DNA of 64,000 nt from Acetobacter ghanensis. Its GTDB lineage: Bacteria; Pseudomonadota; Alphaproteobacteria; Acetobacterales; Acetobacteraceae. The notes below the pieces were generated by a model, which saw nothing but the letters and a program-made list of their open reading frames with translations, was not told the DNA's origin and searched no databases. The translations under genes were made by a program, and so were the position numbers. How positions within the stretch are numbered: the first letter of the stretch is position 1; each line of letters starts with the position of its first letter. Below, piece after piece: positions 1-9,536 of the stretch. Location of the stretch: contig NZ_LN609302.1 of the NCBI RefSeq assembly GCF_001499675.1, positions 1,091,896 through 1,155,895 of the forward strand, written 5' to 3'.

Positions 1-288
1 GCCGCCCTGCGCGCGGCGGAAATGGAATGCGATATCCTACTCAAGGGTACGCAGGTTGATGGCGTGTATTCGGCTGATCCCAAGCAGGACCCCTCAGCAA
101 CCCGTTATGATGAGCTGACATACATGACGGTCCTTGCCAACCAGTTGAACGTCATGGACGCTGCGGCCATCAGCCTTGCGCGGGAAAACAAGCTGCCGAT
201 CATCGTATTCAATATTGGTGAGGAAGGCTCCTTTGGTCGCGTTATGCGCGGCGAAGGCGCATTTACGCGGATTATTGAAGCTGCCTGA
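1..288 (+). CDS. pyrH: UMP kinase, C-terminal part (cut by window start)
   Basis: This is the last 95 codons of uridylate kinase, which phosphorylates UMP to UDP in pyrimidine nucleotide synthesis. The reading frame is open from base 1 and ends in TGA. Visible family signatures are [14 protein letters not shown], which corresponds to the nucleotide and substrate loop of the amino-acid-kinase fold, and the C-terminal stretch with [16 protein letters not shown]. The N-terminal two thirds lie outside the window. It is followed 95 bases later by frr, the usual pyrH-frr order in bacteria, so the two probably share a transcript. Confidence 0.95.
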   Translation, partial: AALRAAEMECDILLKGTQVDGVYSADPKQDPSATRYDELTYMTVLANQLNVMDAAAISLARENKLPIIVFNIGEEGSFGRVMRGEGAFTRIIEAA

Positions 289-383
289 CACCATAGAAAA
301 CTGCTGCCGGTTAAGGTGGCGCGCGGAATGAACTAGACTGGGGTGCAACATACTGCCTCCGAGACAAAACGGGAGAAACCGCC

Positions 384-947
384 GTGTCTGACTTGAATGC
401 CCTGCTTGATGACCTCAAGCGCCGTATGGATGGTGCGCTGGAAAGCCTGCGTCGTGACTTTTCCGGTCTGCGCTCCGGGCGTGCCAGCCCGGCTCTGCTC
501 GAACCTGTGCGTGTGGAAGCCTATGGGGGCGAAGTGCCGCTGACGCAGGTTGCCTCCATTGCGGTGCCAGAAGCCCGTATGATTACCGTGCAGGTTTGGG
601 ACCGTGCTCTGGCAGGTGCGGTGGAACGTGCCATTCGTGACGCCGGGCTGGGCCTGAACCCGGCCGGCGAGGGGCAGACCATCCGCGTGCCAATTCCGCA
701 GTTGACCGAAGAACGCCGTAATGAACTGGCAAAAGCCGCTGCGCGTTATGCGGAAGGTGCCAAAATTGCCGTGCGCGGTGTTCGGCGTGATGGCATGGAC
801 AAAACCAAGGGTTTTGAAAAGAAAGGCGAAATCAGTCAGGATGACGTGAAGACATGGTCTGACGCCATTCAGAAAGTGACTGATCAGTATGTCAAAAAAG
901 TTGATGACATGCTTGCCGAAAAAGAGAAGGAAATCAAGCAGGTCTAA
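384..947 (+). CDS. frr: Ribosome recycling factor
   Basis: A 187-residue protein of the normal length for ribosome recycling factor, which with EF-G splits post-termination ribosomes in the cytoplasm. The signature region with SGRASPALLEPVRVEAYGG sits near residues 31-50 and the C-terminal helical region is rich in Lys and Glu. The start is a GTG preceded by GGGAGAAA at good distance. It lies between pyrH and uppS, the standard order in alphaproteobacteria. Identification rests on family motifs and context and is secure. Confidence 0.97.
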   Translation: MSDLNALLDDLKRRMDGALESLRRDFSGLRSGRASPALLEPVRVEAYGGEVPLTQVASIAVPEARMITVQVWDRALAGAVERAIRDAGLGLNPAGEGQTIRVPIPQLTEERRNELAKAAARYAEGAKIAVRGVRRDGMDKTKGFEKKGEISQDDVKTWSDAIQKVTDQYVKKVDDMLAEKEKEIKQV

Positions 948-1009
948 GGGTGCGCCGTGGCGCGTCCGGTCTTGTCCCGCTGAACTGAAACGGTGGATTT
1001 TTCCCTGCT

Positions 1010-1750
1010 ATGTCTTCCCTGCTAGCCGACAAAAAAGCGGCGGTACCTTCGCATGTCGCCATTATTATGGACGGCAATGGACGCTGGGCGAGTGAGCGGG
1101 GGCTCCCGCGTCTGGCTGGGCACCGCGCTGGGGCAGATGCTGTTGCGCGGTGCATAAAAGCCGCTATCCAGCGGGGCGTTTCCTACCTGACGCTCTATGC
1201 GTTTTCATCCGAAAACTGGATGCGTGGCCCCAAGGAGGTCTCAGACCTGACCGGTCTGCTGCGCTATTACCTGCGGCATAAGGTCAAGGAACTGCACGCA
1301 GAAGGGGTGCGCCTTCGGTTTATTGGCGATCTGGGGCGGTTTGATACGTCCTTGAGGGATGAACTGGCTCGGGCGGAAGCGCTGACGCGCAATAACGGGC
1401 GGTTGGTTCTGCTGCTTGCCCTGTCCTATGGTGGGCGGGGAGACATTATGCAGGCCGTGCGGCGTGTTGCGCAGGAAGTGCGTGATGGCTGGCTGACACC
1501 GGACCAGATTAGTGAAGAACTGTTTACCAACCACCTATGGACTGCGGGTGTGCCTGATCCGGATGTGGTGGTGCGTACAAGTGGCGAATACCGGCTTTCC
1601 AACTTTCTGCTCTGGCAGAGCGCCTACGCCGAGCTTGTTTTTCTCGATGTCTTCTGGCCGGATTTTAACGAAGGACATTTTGCAACAGTGCTGGACCAGT
1701 ACGCCCGCCGTGAGCGGCGCTTTGGCGCTAGGCCATCGGCATCAGCATGA
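1010..1750 (+). CDS. uppS: Undecaprenyl diphosphate synthase (isoprenyl transferase)
   Basis: This cis-prenyltransferase builds undecaprenyl diphosphate, the lipid carrier for peptidoglycan and O-antigen. The protein has 246 residues. The catalytic Asp is at residue 21 in the motif MDGNGRWA, YAFSSENW lies near residues 63-70, and the C-terminal RTSGE-x-RLSNFLLWQ block is present with Tyr at the variable position. The stop codon overlaps the start of cdsA by four bases (ATGA), which suggests translational coupling. It heads the phospholipid and isoprenoid part of the envelope cluster. Confidence 0.96.
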   Translation: MSSLLADKKAAVPSHVAIIMDGNGRWASERGLPRLAGHRAGADAVARCIKAAIQRGVSYLTLYAFSSENWMRGPKEVSDLTGLLRYYLRHKVKELHAEGVRLRFIGDLGRFDTSLRDELARAEALTRNNGRLVLLLALSYGGRGDIMQAVRRVAQEVRDGWLTPDQISEELFTNHLWTAGVPDPDVVVRTSGEYRLSNFLLWQSAYAELVFLDVFWPDFNEGHFATVLDQYARRERRFGARPSASA

Positions 1751-2577
1751 CGGCTGCCAAACAACCTTCCGCATGGCGTGACCTGCGACCGCGTGTTCTG
1801 TCTGCCATTGTGATGGTGGTTGTGGCCGGGGCCTGCATTGGGGGCGGCGGTATTGCCTATACGCTGATGGTGCTGCTGGCTATGGGAGGCATGGCGACCG
1901 AGGCGTCGCAGCTTTTTAGGCAACCTGTTCGTAGCTGGCGTGGCGGGCTTTATGTGCTGTGGGCTGTTTGCGCGGGTCTTTCTGCTGCCTATGGGCATTG
2001 GAGCTACTTTGTTCTGTTCTGCATCAGCGCGTGTGTGTTTGGTGCGCCGCTCTGTGCGGTTATGTGCGTCATCATTATGGCCGGAACAGCGTTGTTGTGG
2101 CTCAGGCAGGTCAGTTTCTGGCCTGTTCTGTTTGTGGTTGCCGTGGTGGTGGCCAGCGATACATCGGCTTACATGGCGGGGCGTCTGATTGGTGGCCCCA
2201 AGTTGGCTCCGCGCATCTCGCCCGGCAAAACGCGCTCTGGTGCCGCAGGTGGTTTTGTAGGGGCCGTGCTTATGGGGGGCGGTATAGCCCTGCTGTCCGG
2301 GCTGGGGGGGGCTGGTACGGCACTCGTGTGGGGTGGCGTGCTGGGAGTCTCTGCCCAGATTGGAGATCTGGCGGAAAGCGCCATGAAGCGGGCTTTGGGC
2401 GTCAAGGATTCAGGCACATTGCTGCCGGGGCATGGCGGTCTGCTGGACCGGTTTGATGGTCTGGTCATTGCTGCTCCCGTTGCGGCTGCTGTTTCTCAGG
2501 TTGTGCCTGCTGCGCCGTTCTGGACTGCAGGTCTGCATGACCTTGTTCGTGTTATTGTTGCTGGGGTGCCGGGCTAG
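1747..2577 (+). CDS. cdsA: Phosphatidate cytidylyltransferase
   Basis: CDP-diacylglycerol synthase, an inner-membrane enzyme that uses CTP and phosphatidic acid to feed all phospholipid synthesis. The 276-residue protein is mostly hydrophobic with multiple membrane segments. The CdsA signature is near the C-terminus (about residues 213-240), with SAMKRALGVKD followed by PGHGGLLDRFD. It begins inside the uppS stop codon. The dxr start follows 65 bases downstream, so uppS-cdsA-dxr-rseP form the common bacterial block. Confidence 0.96.
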   Translation: MTAAKQPSAWRDLRPRVLSAIVMVVVAGACIGGGGIAYTLMVLLAMGGMATEASQLFRQPVRSWRGGLYVLWAVCAGLSAAYGHWSYFVLFCISACVFGAPLCAVMCVIIMAGTALLWLRQVSFWPVLFVVAVVVASDTSAYMAGRLIGGPKLAPRISPGKTRSGAAGGFVGAVLMGGGIALLSGLGGAGTALVWGGVLGVSAQIGDLAESAMKRALGVKDSGTLLPGHGGLLDRFDGLVIAAPVAAAVSQVVPAAPFWTAGLHDLVRVIVAGVPG

Positions 2578-2642
2578 TCCAGCTGTTGCCGTCCGGCCAA
2601 CTGGTCGGGGTGTTTCTTATTTTTCGGGTGTGGAAGAAAAGC

Positions 2643-3800
2643 ATGAGAACCGTAACCGTTCTGGGTACTACAGGCAGCATTGGCTGCTCCACTGTGGATC
2701 TGCTTGAGCAGGCGCGTGACCAGTTTCGGGTGCGGGCGCTTGTGGGTGGTAAAAACGCGACCAAATTGGCCGAGCAGGCCCGTAGCCTGAAAGCCGAACT
2801 GGCCGTTCTGGCGGATGAGAGTGCCTACGCTGAGCTCAAGGAGCTTCTGGCTGGTAGCGGCGTGGAAATTGCCTGTGGCCGCAATGCGGTCATAGAGGCG
2901 GCGGCTCTGCCTGCGGACTGGACAATGGCCGCCATTACAGGGGCTGCCGGGCTGGAGCCTACTCTGGCCGCAGTTAAAAATGGCAACAGCATTGCCTTGG
3001 CCAACAAGGAAGCGCTGGTCTGCGCGGGCGATGTTATGCTGCGTGCGGTGCAGGATGCGGGGGCAACGCTTCTGCCTGTCGATTCTGAACATAATGCAGT
3101 CTTCCAGTCCATGGCGGACCGGCAGGCTGATCAGGTTGAAAAAATTATTCTTACGGCATCTGGTGGTCCTTTCCGCAATGCCTCGCTTGATGTCATGCGT
3201 GCTGCCACGCCAGCACAGGCGCTCAAGCACCCGACATGGAGCATGGGGGCCAAGATCAGCATCGATTCCGCCACCATGTTCAACAAGGGGCTGGAGGTTA
3301 TTGAGGCTGCCCGTATTTTTGGCCTGACCGAAGACCGGATTGATGTGCTGGTTCACCCCCAGTCCGTGGTGCATGGCATGGTGCAGTACACGGATGGGAG
3401 CCTGATTGCGCAGATGGGGTCGGCCGATATGCGTATTCCTATCGCGCACACGCTGGCATGGCCCAAGCGTATGGCAACCACTTCCAGCCGTCTTGACCTA
3501 GCGGCATTTGGCACACTGGAGTTTATTGCTCCAGACGAGGTGCGTTTTCCGGCGTTGCGTCTGGCGCGTCAGGCCCTGCGGCAGGGCAAGGCTGTACCGG
3601 CCATTCTGTCTGCAGCCAATGAAATTGCAGTTGAGGCTTTTCTGAAAGAACAGATAGGCTTCCTGGATATTGCGCGCGTAGTGGAAGATACCATGGGCGA
3701 ACTGGGCGCCCCCCCGGCTGATACGCTGGATGCCGTGCTGCATTGGGATGCCGAGGCCCGACGGGTCGCAACCAACCAGATTTCTGCCGTGGTTGCTTGA
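2643..3800 (+). CDS. dxr: 1-deoxy-D-xylulose 5-phosphate reductoisomerase
   Basis: This enzyme converts DXP to methylerythritol 4-phosphate, the committed step of the MEP isoprenoid pathway, using NADPH and a divalent metal. The start ATG at 2643 follows GGAAGAAAAG, giving 385 residues, the normal size. The N-terminal GTTGSIG is the NADPH-binding loop. ANKEALVCAG and the metal-site region DSEHNAVFQ are present, as is the SGGPFRN block. An upstream in-frame codon would add 19 residues before the NADPH loop and is unlikely. It supplies precursors for UppS in the same operon. Confidence 0.96.
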   Translation: MRTVTVLGTTGSIGCSTVDLLEQARDQFRVRALVGGKNATKLAEQARSLKAELAVLADESAYAELKELLAGSGVEIACGRNAVIEAAALPADWTMAAITGAAGLEPTLAAVKNGNSIALANKEALVCAGDVMLRAVQDAGATLLPVDSEHNAVFQSMADRQADQVEKIILTASGGPFRNASLDVMRAATPAQALKHPTWSMGAKISIDSATMFNKGLEVIEAARIFGLTEDRIDVLVHPQSVVHGMVQYTDGSLIAQMGSADMRIPIAHTLAWPKRMATTSSRLDLAAFGTLEFIAPDEVRFPALRLARQALRQGKAVPAILSAANEIAVEAFLKEQIGFLDIARVVEDTMGELGAPPADTLDAVLHWDAEARRVATNQISAVVA

Positions 3801-3831
3801 GAAGACCGCCACTAGTCCCGATATCGGAGGA

Positions 3832-4944
3832 ATGATGATACACGATTATCTGCGCACCCTGATTTCCTTCGTCTTTGTGCTGGGCGTTTTGGTAACTTTT
3901 CACGAGCTCGGGCATTACCTTGCAGCCCGCTGGCGCGGTGTGCATGTGGAGGTTTTCTCGCTCGGCTTCGGTCCCGCCCTGTTTAAGTGGCGGGATAAAA
4001 GCGGGACGGAATGGCGTGTCTGCCCGATTCCCCTAGGTGGCTACGTGCGGCCTCATGGGTTTGATGACCCGGAGGACGCAACGGAAGAGCAGAAGGCCGC
4101 GTGGATTCCGGGGCGGACATTCCACGATAAATCCGTCTGGTCCCGGGCTATTGTCATTCTGGCCGGGCCTGTCTTCAATTTTATTTTGGCCTTTGTCCTG
4201 TTCGTGCTGCTGTTTGCGACCGCAGGCCAGCCGCATGTGCGCAATGAGGTCGCTTCCGTTATGCCCGGTAGTGCCGCACAGGGGGCGGCGTTGCAGAAGG
4301 GGGATGTTATCCTCCGTATCGGCACGCATGACGTTGCTGGGGTGGAGGACGCACAGGCCGCGGTGTCTCAGGCTCCGGGGCAAAAAACGACACTGGTGGT
4401 GCAGCGTAGCGGCCAGCGGGTGGAACTGCCCATTACCATTGGCTCCACGCAGGATTCGCACGGCGGGGCAGCGCATGGTCTGCTCGGCGTGGTGTTTGCG
4501 GTTGAAGAGGGTAAGCCCCTGCCTTTATCGCAGGCTGTGGTGGCTGGGGGTAAGGCAACGTGGAGAACCACCGTGCAGACGCTGGATGGGGTCTGGCAGA
4601 TCTTCAGTGGTCAGCATACAGCGCGGGATCTGGGTGGTCCGCTCAAGATTGCACAGCTGTCCGGGCAGGTTGCACAATACGGCTTTGCCAGCCTGCTTTC
4701 CTTCATGGCATTGCTGTCCGTTAACCTCGGTCTTATCAATCTCTTTCCCGTTCCACTTCTTGATGGTGGACGTCTTGTTTTTTATGCCATAGAGGCAATA
4801 AGAGGACGCCCGGTTTCCAAGCGGGTGCAAGAGGTTAGTTTTCAGACCGGGTTTGCTTTACTGGCAGGTCTGTTTTTGTTTTCGACGTTCAACGACCTGT
4901 CCAGCTTCGGGTTGTTCAGGTGGATTGCATCGCTTGCTGGATGA
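3832..4944 (+). CDS. rseP: RseP/MmpA family site-2 intramembrane metalloprotease
   Basis: An inner-membrane zinc protease that cleaves anti-sigma factors and other membrane substrates. ATG 3832 sits directly after a strong GGAGG, giving 370 residues. The zinc site HELGH is at residues 24-28 in the first membrane helix. One PDZ domain occupies roughly residues 130-210, and the second catalytic motif LLDGGRL lies in a C-terminal membrane helix. Its place between dxr and bamA is the conserved order and fits a role in envelope stress control. The true substrate here cannot be read from the sequence. Confidence 0.95.
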   Translation: MMIHDYLRTLISFVFVLGVLVTFHELGHYLAARWRGVHVEVFSLGFGPALFKWRDKSGTEWRVCPIPLGGYVRPHGFDDPEDATEEQKAAWIPGRTFHDKSVWSRAIVILAGPVFNFILAFVLFVLLFATAGQPHVRNEVASVMPGSAAQGAALQKGDVILRIGTHDVAGVEDAQAAVSQAPGQKTTLVVQRSGQRVELPITIGSTQDSHGGAAHGLLGVVFAVEEGKPLPLSQAVVAGGKATWRTTVQTLDGVWQIFSGQHTARDLGGPLKIAQLSGQVAQYGFASLLSFMALLSVNLGLINLFPVPLLDGGRLVFYAIEAIRGRPVSKRVQEVSFQTGFALLAGLFLFSTFNDLSSFGLFRWIASLAG

Positions 4945-5070
4945 TAGTGAACTGGACGGGAAGGGAAGGCTTGCGTGACAAGGGTAAATTCGGATACGTC
5001 CCTTGCGGGCGAGACAAGAACGGAGGGTGGGCTTCCGTGCTGAACCGACCCGGATGGAGGGAGGCAGATC

Positions 5071-7527
5071 TTGACGGGTAAACGTTCGGCCCTGTTCGTT
5101 TCTGTCTGCATGTTGCCTTTTTTCATGATCGAGGGACGGGGGGCTATGGCCGCCCAGAACCCGGACACGCAGGCACCAGCAGCTGTTGTTGCATCGCCCG
5201 AGGGCGATTCCGAGAATGCCGGACAGCAGCCGGAGAATCTGCCCTCACAGCCAGCCGCTGTGGGTGTGATTGATGACATCCGTGTCTCAGGCAATACCCG
5301 TATCGAAACCAATACGGTCCTCTCCTATATGGTTGTCCGTGTTGGTGATCCGTTTACGCAGGATGACCTCGATCGTTCCCTGAAGACCCTGTACGCGACC
5401 GGGTTGTTCAAGGATGTGACGCTGCGGCGCGAGGGCAATACGCTGCTCGTGAAGCTGAAGGAAAATCCGATCGTCAATCGGATTGTCTTTGAAGGGAATC
5501 ACGCAGCCAAGGATGAAGACCTGCGTAAGGTTCTCTCCCTACGCCCACGTGCAGTGTTCTCGGCGGAAACAACGGCGGATGACCGGCAGCGCATTCTGGA
5601 AGTCTATGCCCAGAAATCCCGTTTTGCAGCGGTCGTCACTCCCCAGATCGTGCGTCTGGCGCATAACCGTGTGGACGTGATCTTCCAGATTAACGAGGGG
5701 CCGAATACCAAGATCCGCAAGATCGCGTTTGTTGGGAACAAGGCTTACAGCGAAGCCGAACTGGCTGGCGTTGTCTCCTCCAAGGAAACAGCCTGGTACC
5801 ACTTCTTGGGGTCATCCGACGAATACAACCCCGAACGGGTGAAGTATGATGGCGAACTGCTCCGTCGTTTTTACCTGCACAACGGGTATGTGGATTTCCA
5901 GATCAAGGACGTAAAGGGTGAACTCTCGCCCGATCGGAAGTCCTTTTACATCACCATCACAATGGATGAAGGCATCCGTTATCGCTTGGGTAAGGTCGAT
6001 ATCCGCTCAAGCCTGCGGCATGTTCCCGCTAAGTCCTTGCGTAAGTATGTCGAGCTGTTCCCCCACCAGTGGTACGATGGCAAGGCCGTGCAGGACAATG
6101 CGACCGACATGGAGGAACTGCTCCAGTCGGAAGGGCATCCGTTTGCCGTGGTGCGCCCAACCATTGCCCGTAATCCGGAAAAACGGATTGTTAATCTGCT
6201 CTTCGACGTAAGCGAAGGCCCGAGGCGTTATATTGAGCGGATTGATATTAACGGGAACACCATTACGCAGGATAACGTTATTCGTCGGCAGTTGCCTTTT
6301 GCCGAGGGTGACCCCTACACGACCAGCTACAAGAAGTACGCCAAGGAAGGCGTTCAGGATCTGGGCTACTTCAAAACGGTCAACGTAACAGATGCGCCCG
6401 GCTCATCGCCTGACCGTACGAACGTGTCCGTCAATGTTGTGGAAAAACCAACAGGCGAATTCTCACTTGGCGGCGGGTATTCAACGGACGTTGGTATTAT
6501 TGGTAACGTCGGGCTCAAGCAGCACAACCTGCTGGGTACAGGGGTGGATGCTGGCTTCTCGGGTACGGTTTCGTACTATCAGAAGCAGGCTGATCTTTCT
6601 GTAACAGACCCGGTCTTCCTAGGTCGCAATCTGGTTGTTGGGGCGGATATTTTCTTCATCGAAAATAACTACCAGACGTACCAGAACTACTCGGAAGGTC
6701 GTTACGGGATCACCCTGCGTATGGGGTATTCGTATAACCGTTATCTTTCCCAGTCGTGGAACTACAGCCTGATCCGCCGTTGGGTTGGGGATATGTGGAG
6801 CGAGTCCTCGCCCTATGTTCAGGACCAGAAGGGTAAGTCGCTTCTGTCCCAGATCAGTACAACGGTTATGTATGACAGGCGTGATAACCGTATGCAGCCG
6901 CATAGTGGTTATTTCGTATCGGTCGGCGGTGACTTTGCCGGTATCGGCGGGGATGAAAACTACGTTCGTGGCAAGATCAACGGTGGGTACTACATCCCGC
7001 TGGATGACCTGACCAACAGCCATAGCTGGACATTGGCCTTCCGTGGTGGTGCTGGTTATCTGGCTGACTGGGGAAGCAACGGCCGTCACGATATCATCGA
7101 TAACTTCTATCTTGGTGGTAACAACCTGCGCGGCTTCCTTGATGGTGGTGCTGGTCCGCGAAGTGTTGGGAACTATACCCACCAGTCCGAAGATCTTATC
7201 GGTGGTCGGTTTATGTACAATGCTTCGGCCCAGTTGAACTTCCCGATCCCGTTCCTGACGGATATGGGTGTGGGTGGTCGTGCATTTGTGGATATGGGGA
7301 CCGTGGCGGGGCTGCGCGTCAAACGCCTGTACACAAACCCAGCGACCGCAGGTGCGAATTACACGGCAATTTCGGGTGATATGCTGAGCCCGCGTGTAAG
7401 TGCCGGTGCAGGCTTTTCCTGGAAAAGTCCGTTTGGTCTGCTGAATATTGACCTTGGTGTGCCGATCAGACGCAGTTATAATGACCGCACACAGCTCCTT
7501 CGCTTCGGCTTCGGCCAGCAATTCTGA
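5071..7527 (+). CDS. bamA: Outer membrane protein assembly factor BamA (Omp85)
   Basis: The central component of the beta-barrel assembly machine in the outer membrane. The protein has 818 residues: a signal peptide, five POTRA repeats (about residues 60-415) and a C-terminal 16-strand barrel that ends in Phe, as outer-membrane proteins do. The barrel region contains the GGxNLRGF block typical of Omp85 proteins. The start appears to be TTG at 5071 because GGAGGGAGG lies just ahead of it. The next ATG would cut into the signal peptide. The skp gene follows directly. Confidence 0.95.
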   Translation: MTGKRSALFVSVCMLPFFMIEGRGAMAAQNPDTQAPAAVVASPEGDSENAGQQPENLPSQPAAVGVIDDIRVSGNTRIETNTVLSYMVVRVGDPFTQDDLDRSLKTLYATGLFKDVTLRREGNTLLVKLKENPIVNRIVFEGNHAAKDEDLRKVLSLRPRAVFSAETTADDRQRILEVYAQKSRFAAVVTPQIVRLAHNRVDVIFQINEGPNTKIRKIAFVGNKAYSEAELAGVVSSKETAWYHFLGSSDEYNPERVKYDGELLRRFYLHNGYVDFQIKDVKGELSPDRKSFYITITMDEGIRYRLGKVDIRSSLRHVPAKSLRKYVELFPHQWYDGKAVQDNATDMEELLQSEGHPFAVVRPTIARNPEKRIVNLLFDVSEGPRRYIERIDINGNTITQDNVIRRQLPFAEGDPYTTSYKKYAKEGVQDLGYFKTVNVTDAPGSSPDRTNVSVNVVEKPTGEFSLGGGYSTDVGIIGNVGLKQHNLLGTGVDAGFSGTVSYYQKQADLSVTDPVFLGRNLVVGADIFFIENNYQTYQNYSEGRYGITLRMGYSYNRYLSQSWNYSLIRRWVGDMWSESSPYVQDQKGKSLLSQISTTVMYDRRDNRMQPHSGYFVSVGGDFAGIGGDENYVRGKINGGYYIPLDDLTNSHSWTLAFRGGAGYLADWGSNGRHDIIDNFYLGGNNLRGFLDGGAGPRSVGNYTHQSEDLIGGRFMYNASAQLNFPIPFLTDMGVGGRAFVDMGTVAGLRVKRLYTNPATAGANYTAISGDMLSPRVSAGAGFSWKSPFGLLNIDLGVPIRRSYNDRTQLLRFGFGQQF

Positions 7528-7531
7528 GGTA

Positions 7532-8404
7532 ATGATGCGTTTCAGTTCAAAAGCCGCCCTGTTAGGGGCTGTTTGCCTTTCTTTTTCTGCAGCTCTCATT
7601 CCTGCCGCTCAGGCAGAAGGCGGTAACGGCTGGTTCGTTCCCAAAAGTCAGCCTGCAGCACAGGCTCCGCATCCTGCTGCGCATAACGCAGCACCGGCTC
7701 CCGTAGCTCTGCCCGCACCTGCTGCGGATAGTCAGGAAGCAGCCGATCAGGCTCCGCCGGTTCTGCCACTGCCTCCTATTCCCAATGCTCCTGAAATTGC
7801 GAAGGAAGCTCCCCCGCCTGCAACCACCATTGGCGTGATCAGCGTCTCCGGGGTTATGCGTCAGAGTTCCGCTGCCATGCAGGTGGAGCGTGTTCTGGGT
7901 GGTCGTCGTGATGCGCTTGCGCAGGATCTGCAGCGCGAACAGGCTGGCTGGCGTGATGAGCAGCAGACTTTGCAGGCTCAGGCCAAGTCCCTGACCTCCG
8001 ACCAGATTCAGACCCGTGAGCGTAGCCTGCAGGCAAAGGTTATGAAGGCGCAGCGGGATTTCCGTAACCGTAACCGCATTATTCAGGAAGCCGCTCAGGT
8101 TTCTCTGGGGCAGATCGAGCGTGAGCTTGTGCAGGTTATCCAGAAAGTGGCGTCTGCTCACGGTATGAACCTTGTGCTGCATAGCGAGCAGGTCGCCTTG
8201 CATGTGGATGGGCAGGATATTACCAACGAAGTGGCCGTGAACCTGAACAAGGTTCTGCCCAGCGTCTTTATCCCTGAAGCAAATGTAGACCCTGAAGAGC
8301 TGGCAAAGTCCGGCAAGATGCCGACAACGGCTGACGCCGACCAGCAGATGGCTGCTTCCGGGCCTACTCCTGTTGTGCCTTCGGCTCCTGCCGGGAAAAA
8401 ATAA
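7532..8404 (+). CDS. skp: Skp/OmpH family periplasmic chaperone
   Basis: A 290-residue OmpH-family protein that would hold unfolded outer-membrane proteins in the periplasm for BamA. It opens with a signal peptide (MMRFSSKAALLG, then a hydrophobic core ending AAQA) and a Pro/Ala-rich linker to about residue 90. The helical Skp core follows, with charged coiled-coil arms. It is longer than E. coli Skp because of the linker and a C-terminal low-complexity tail. The start ATGATG lies five bases after the bamA stop with GAGG in the bamA terminus. Confidence 0.9.
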   Translation: MMRFSSKAALLGAVCLSFSAALIPAAQAEGGNGWFVPKSQPAAQAPHPAAHNAAPAPVALPAPAADSQEAADQAPPVLPLPPIPNAPEIAKEAPPPATTIGVISVSGVMRQSSAAMQVERVLGGRRDALAQDLQREQAGWRDEQQTLQAQAKSLTSDQIQTRERSLQAKVMKAQRDFRNRNRIIQEAAQVSLGQIERELVQVIQKVASAHGMNLVLHSEQVALHVDGQDITNEVAVNLNKVLPSVFIPEANVDPEELAKSGKMPTTADADQQMAASGPTPVVPSAPAGKK

Positions 8405-8406
8405 GA

Positions 8407-9491
8407 ATGGGGGATTGCAGGGCTTCTTCTGGCCCGGCTGATCCGCGTTTTTTACGCGTGTCGGACCATTTGATGCGGCAGCACTGGCTGAGGTTGCTGG
8501 TGCTGACCTGCGCCCACCCCGTGAGGGGGCGCTTCCGCAGGGTGGTTATGTTGGCATAGCCCCGTTACAGGTGGCTGGCGCGCGGGATGTCAGTTTTCTG
8601 GATAATCGCCGGTATGCCCATCTGCTGGAACATACTGGTGCCGGGTTGGTTATTGTTGCGCCAGCCTTTGCGGATAAAGTGCCAGCGCAGAGTGCAGCCC
8701 TTGTTACGGCAACACCCTACTTGGCATGGTCTCGTATTGCGCGGCTGTTTCACCCCCGTTCTGTCAGCAAGGGTGGCATCCATCCGTCTGCGGTGGTAGA
8801 TCCATCCGCTGTTATTCATCCCACGGTGGAAGTGGGGCCATTTGTTGTTATTGGCGCAGCAGTGGAAGTGGGGGCTGGTAGCATTATTGGTTCCCACTCT
8901 GTGCTGGGAGACGGCGTGCAGATCGGTGCGGACTGCCGTATTGGTGCTACGGTCACACTTTCTCACACTCTGGTGGGGGATCGCGTTACCATTTTGCCAG
9001 GGGCGCGCATTGGGCAGGATGGCTTTGGGTTTGCGGTCGGGCCGGACGGATTTGAGACTGTCCCCCAGCTTGGCCGTGTGATTATTGAGCACGATGTGGA
9101 GATTGGCGCCAACAGCACCATTGACCGCGGTTCGGTTAATGACACGGTTATAGGTGCCGGTTCCCGGCTCGATAATCTGGTGCAGATCGGGCATAATGCC
9201 CGGTTGGGGCGTTGCTGTATTGTGGTGTCGCAGGCTGGTATTTCTGGCTCAACGGTGCTGGAAGACTATGTAACCGTTGCGGCGCAGGCCGGGCTTATTG
9301 GCCATATCCGTATTGGGGCCAAGGCGCGCATTGGTGCGCAGTGTGGCGTTATGTCGGATGTTGAGAGCGGCGCAGATGTCATAGGCAGCCCAGCCATGCC
9401 ATTTCGGGAGTTTTTCCGGAATGTGGCGGTGTTGCGCAAGTTGGCAAAAAAGGCGTCTGGATCAGCCAAAGGCGATTCAGACAAAGTGTGA
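8407..9491 (+). CDS. lpxD: UDP-3-O-acylglucosamine N-acyltransferase LpxD, interrupted by a -1 frameshift
   Basis: LpxD adds the N-linked hydroxyacyl chain in lipid A synthesis. Hexapeptide repeats fill residues 100-320 and the catalytic-His region IGHNARLG is present. The gene is not open throughout. From ATG 8407 the frame reads MGDCRASSGPADPRF, and the expected continuation FTRVGPFDAAALAEVAGADL is in the next frame, so one T appears to be missing from the run at 8448-8453. With one base restored the product is 361 residues, normal for the family. The longest unbroken frame, from GTG 8571, would lack much of the N-terminal uridine-binding domain. A base-call error, slippage-rescued expression or a true mutation are all possible. 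Confidence 0.85.
8448..8453 (+). other. T6 run at the lpxD frameshift point
   Basis: Six T bases lie where seven would keep the LpxD frame (CGT TTT TTT ACG). Upstream codons match the LpxD start in one frame and downstream codons match in the next frame. Confidence 0.8.
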
Positions 9492-9536
9492 ACTTATCCC
9501 GGATCAATATCCGGTACAGAGGGTGGTTTAGGGGAC

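Noticed and set aside
2574..3449. 291-codon frame antisense to dxr
   Set aside because: It lies opposite a well-supported gene and has no domain or ribosome-binding site.
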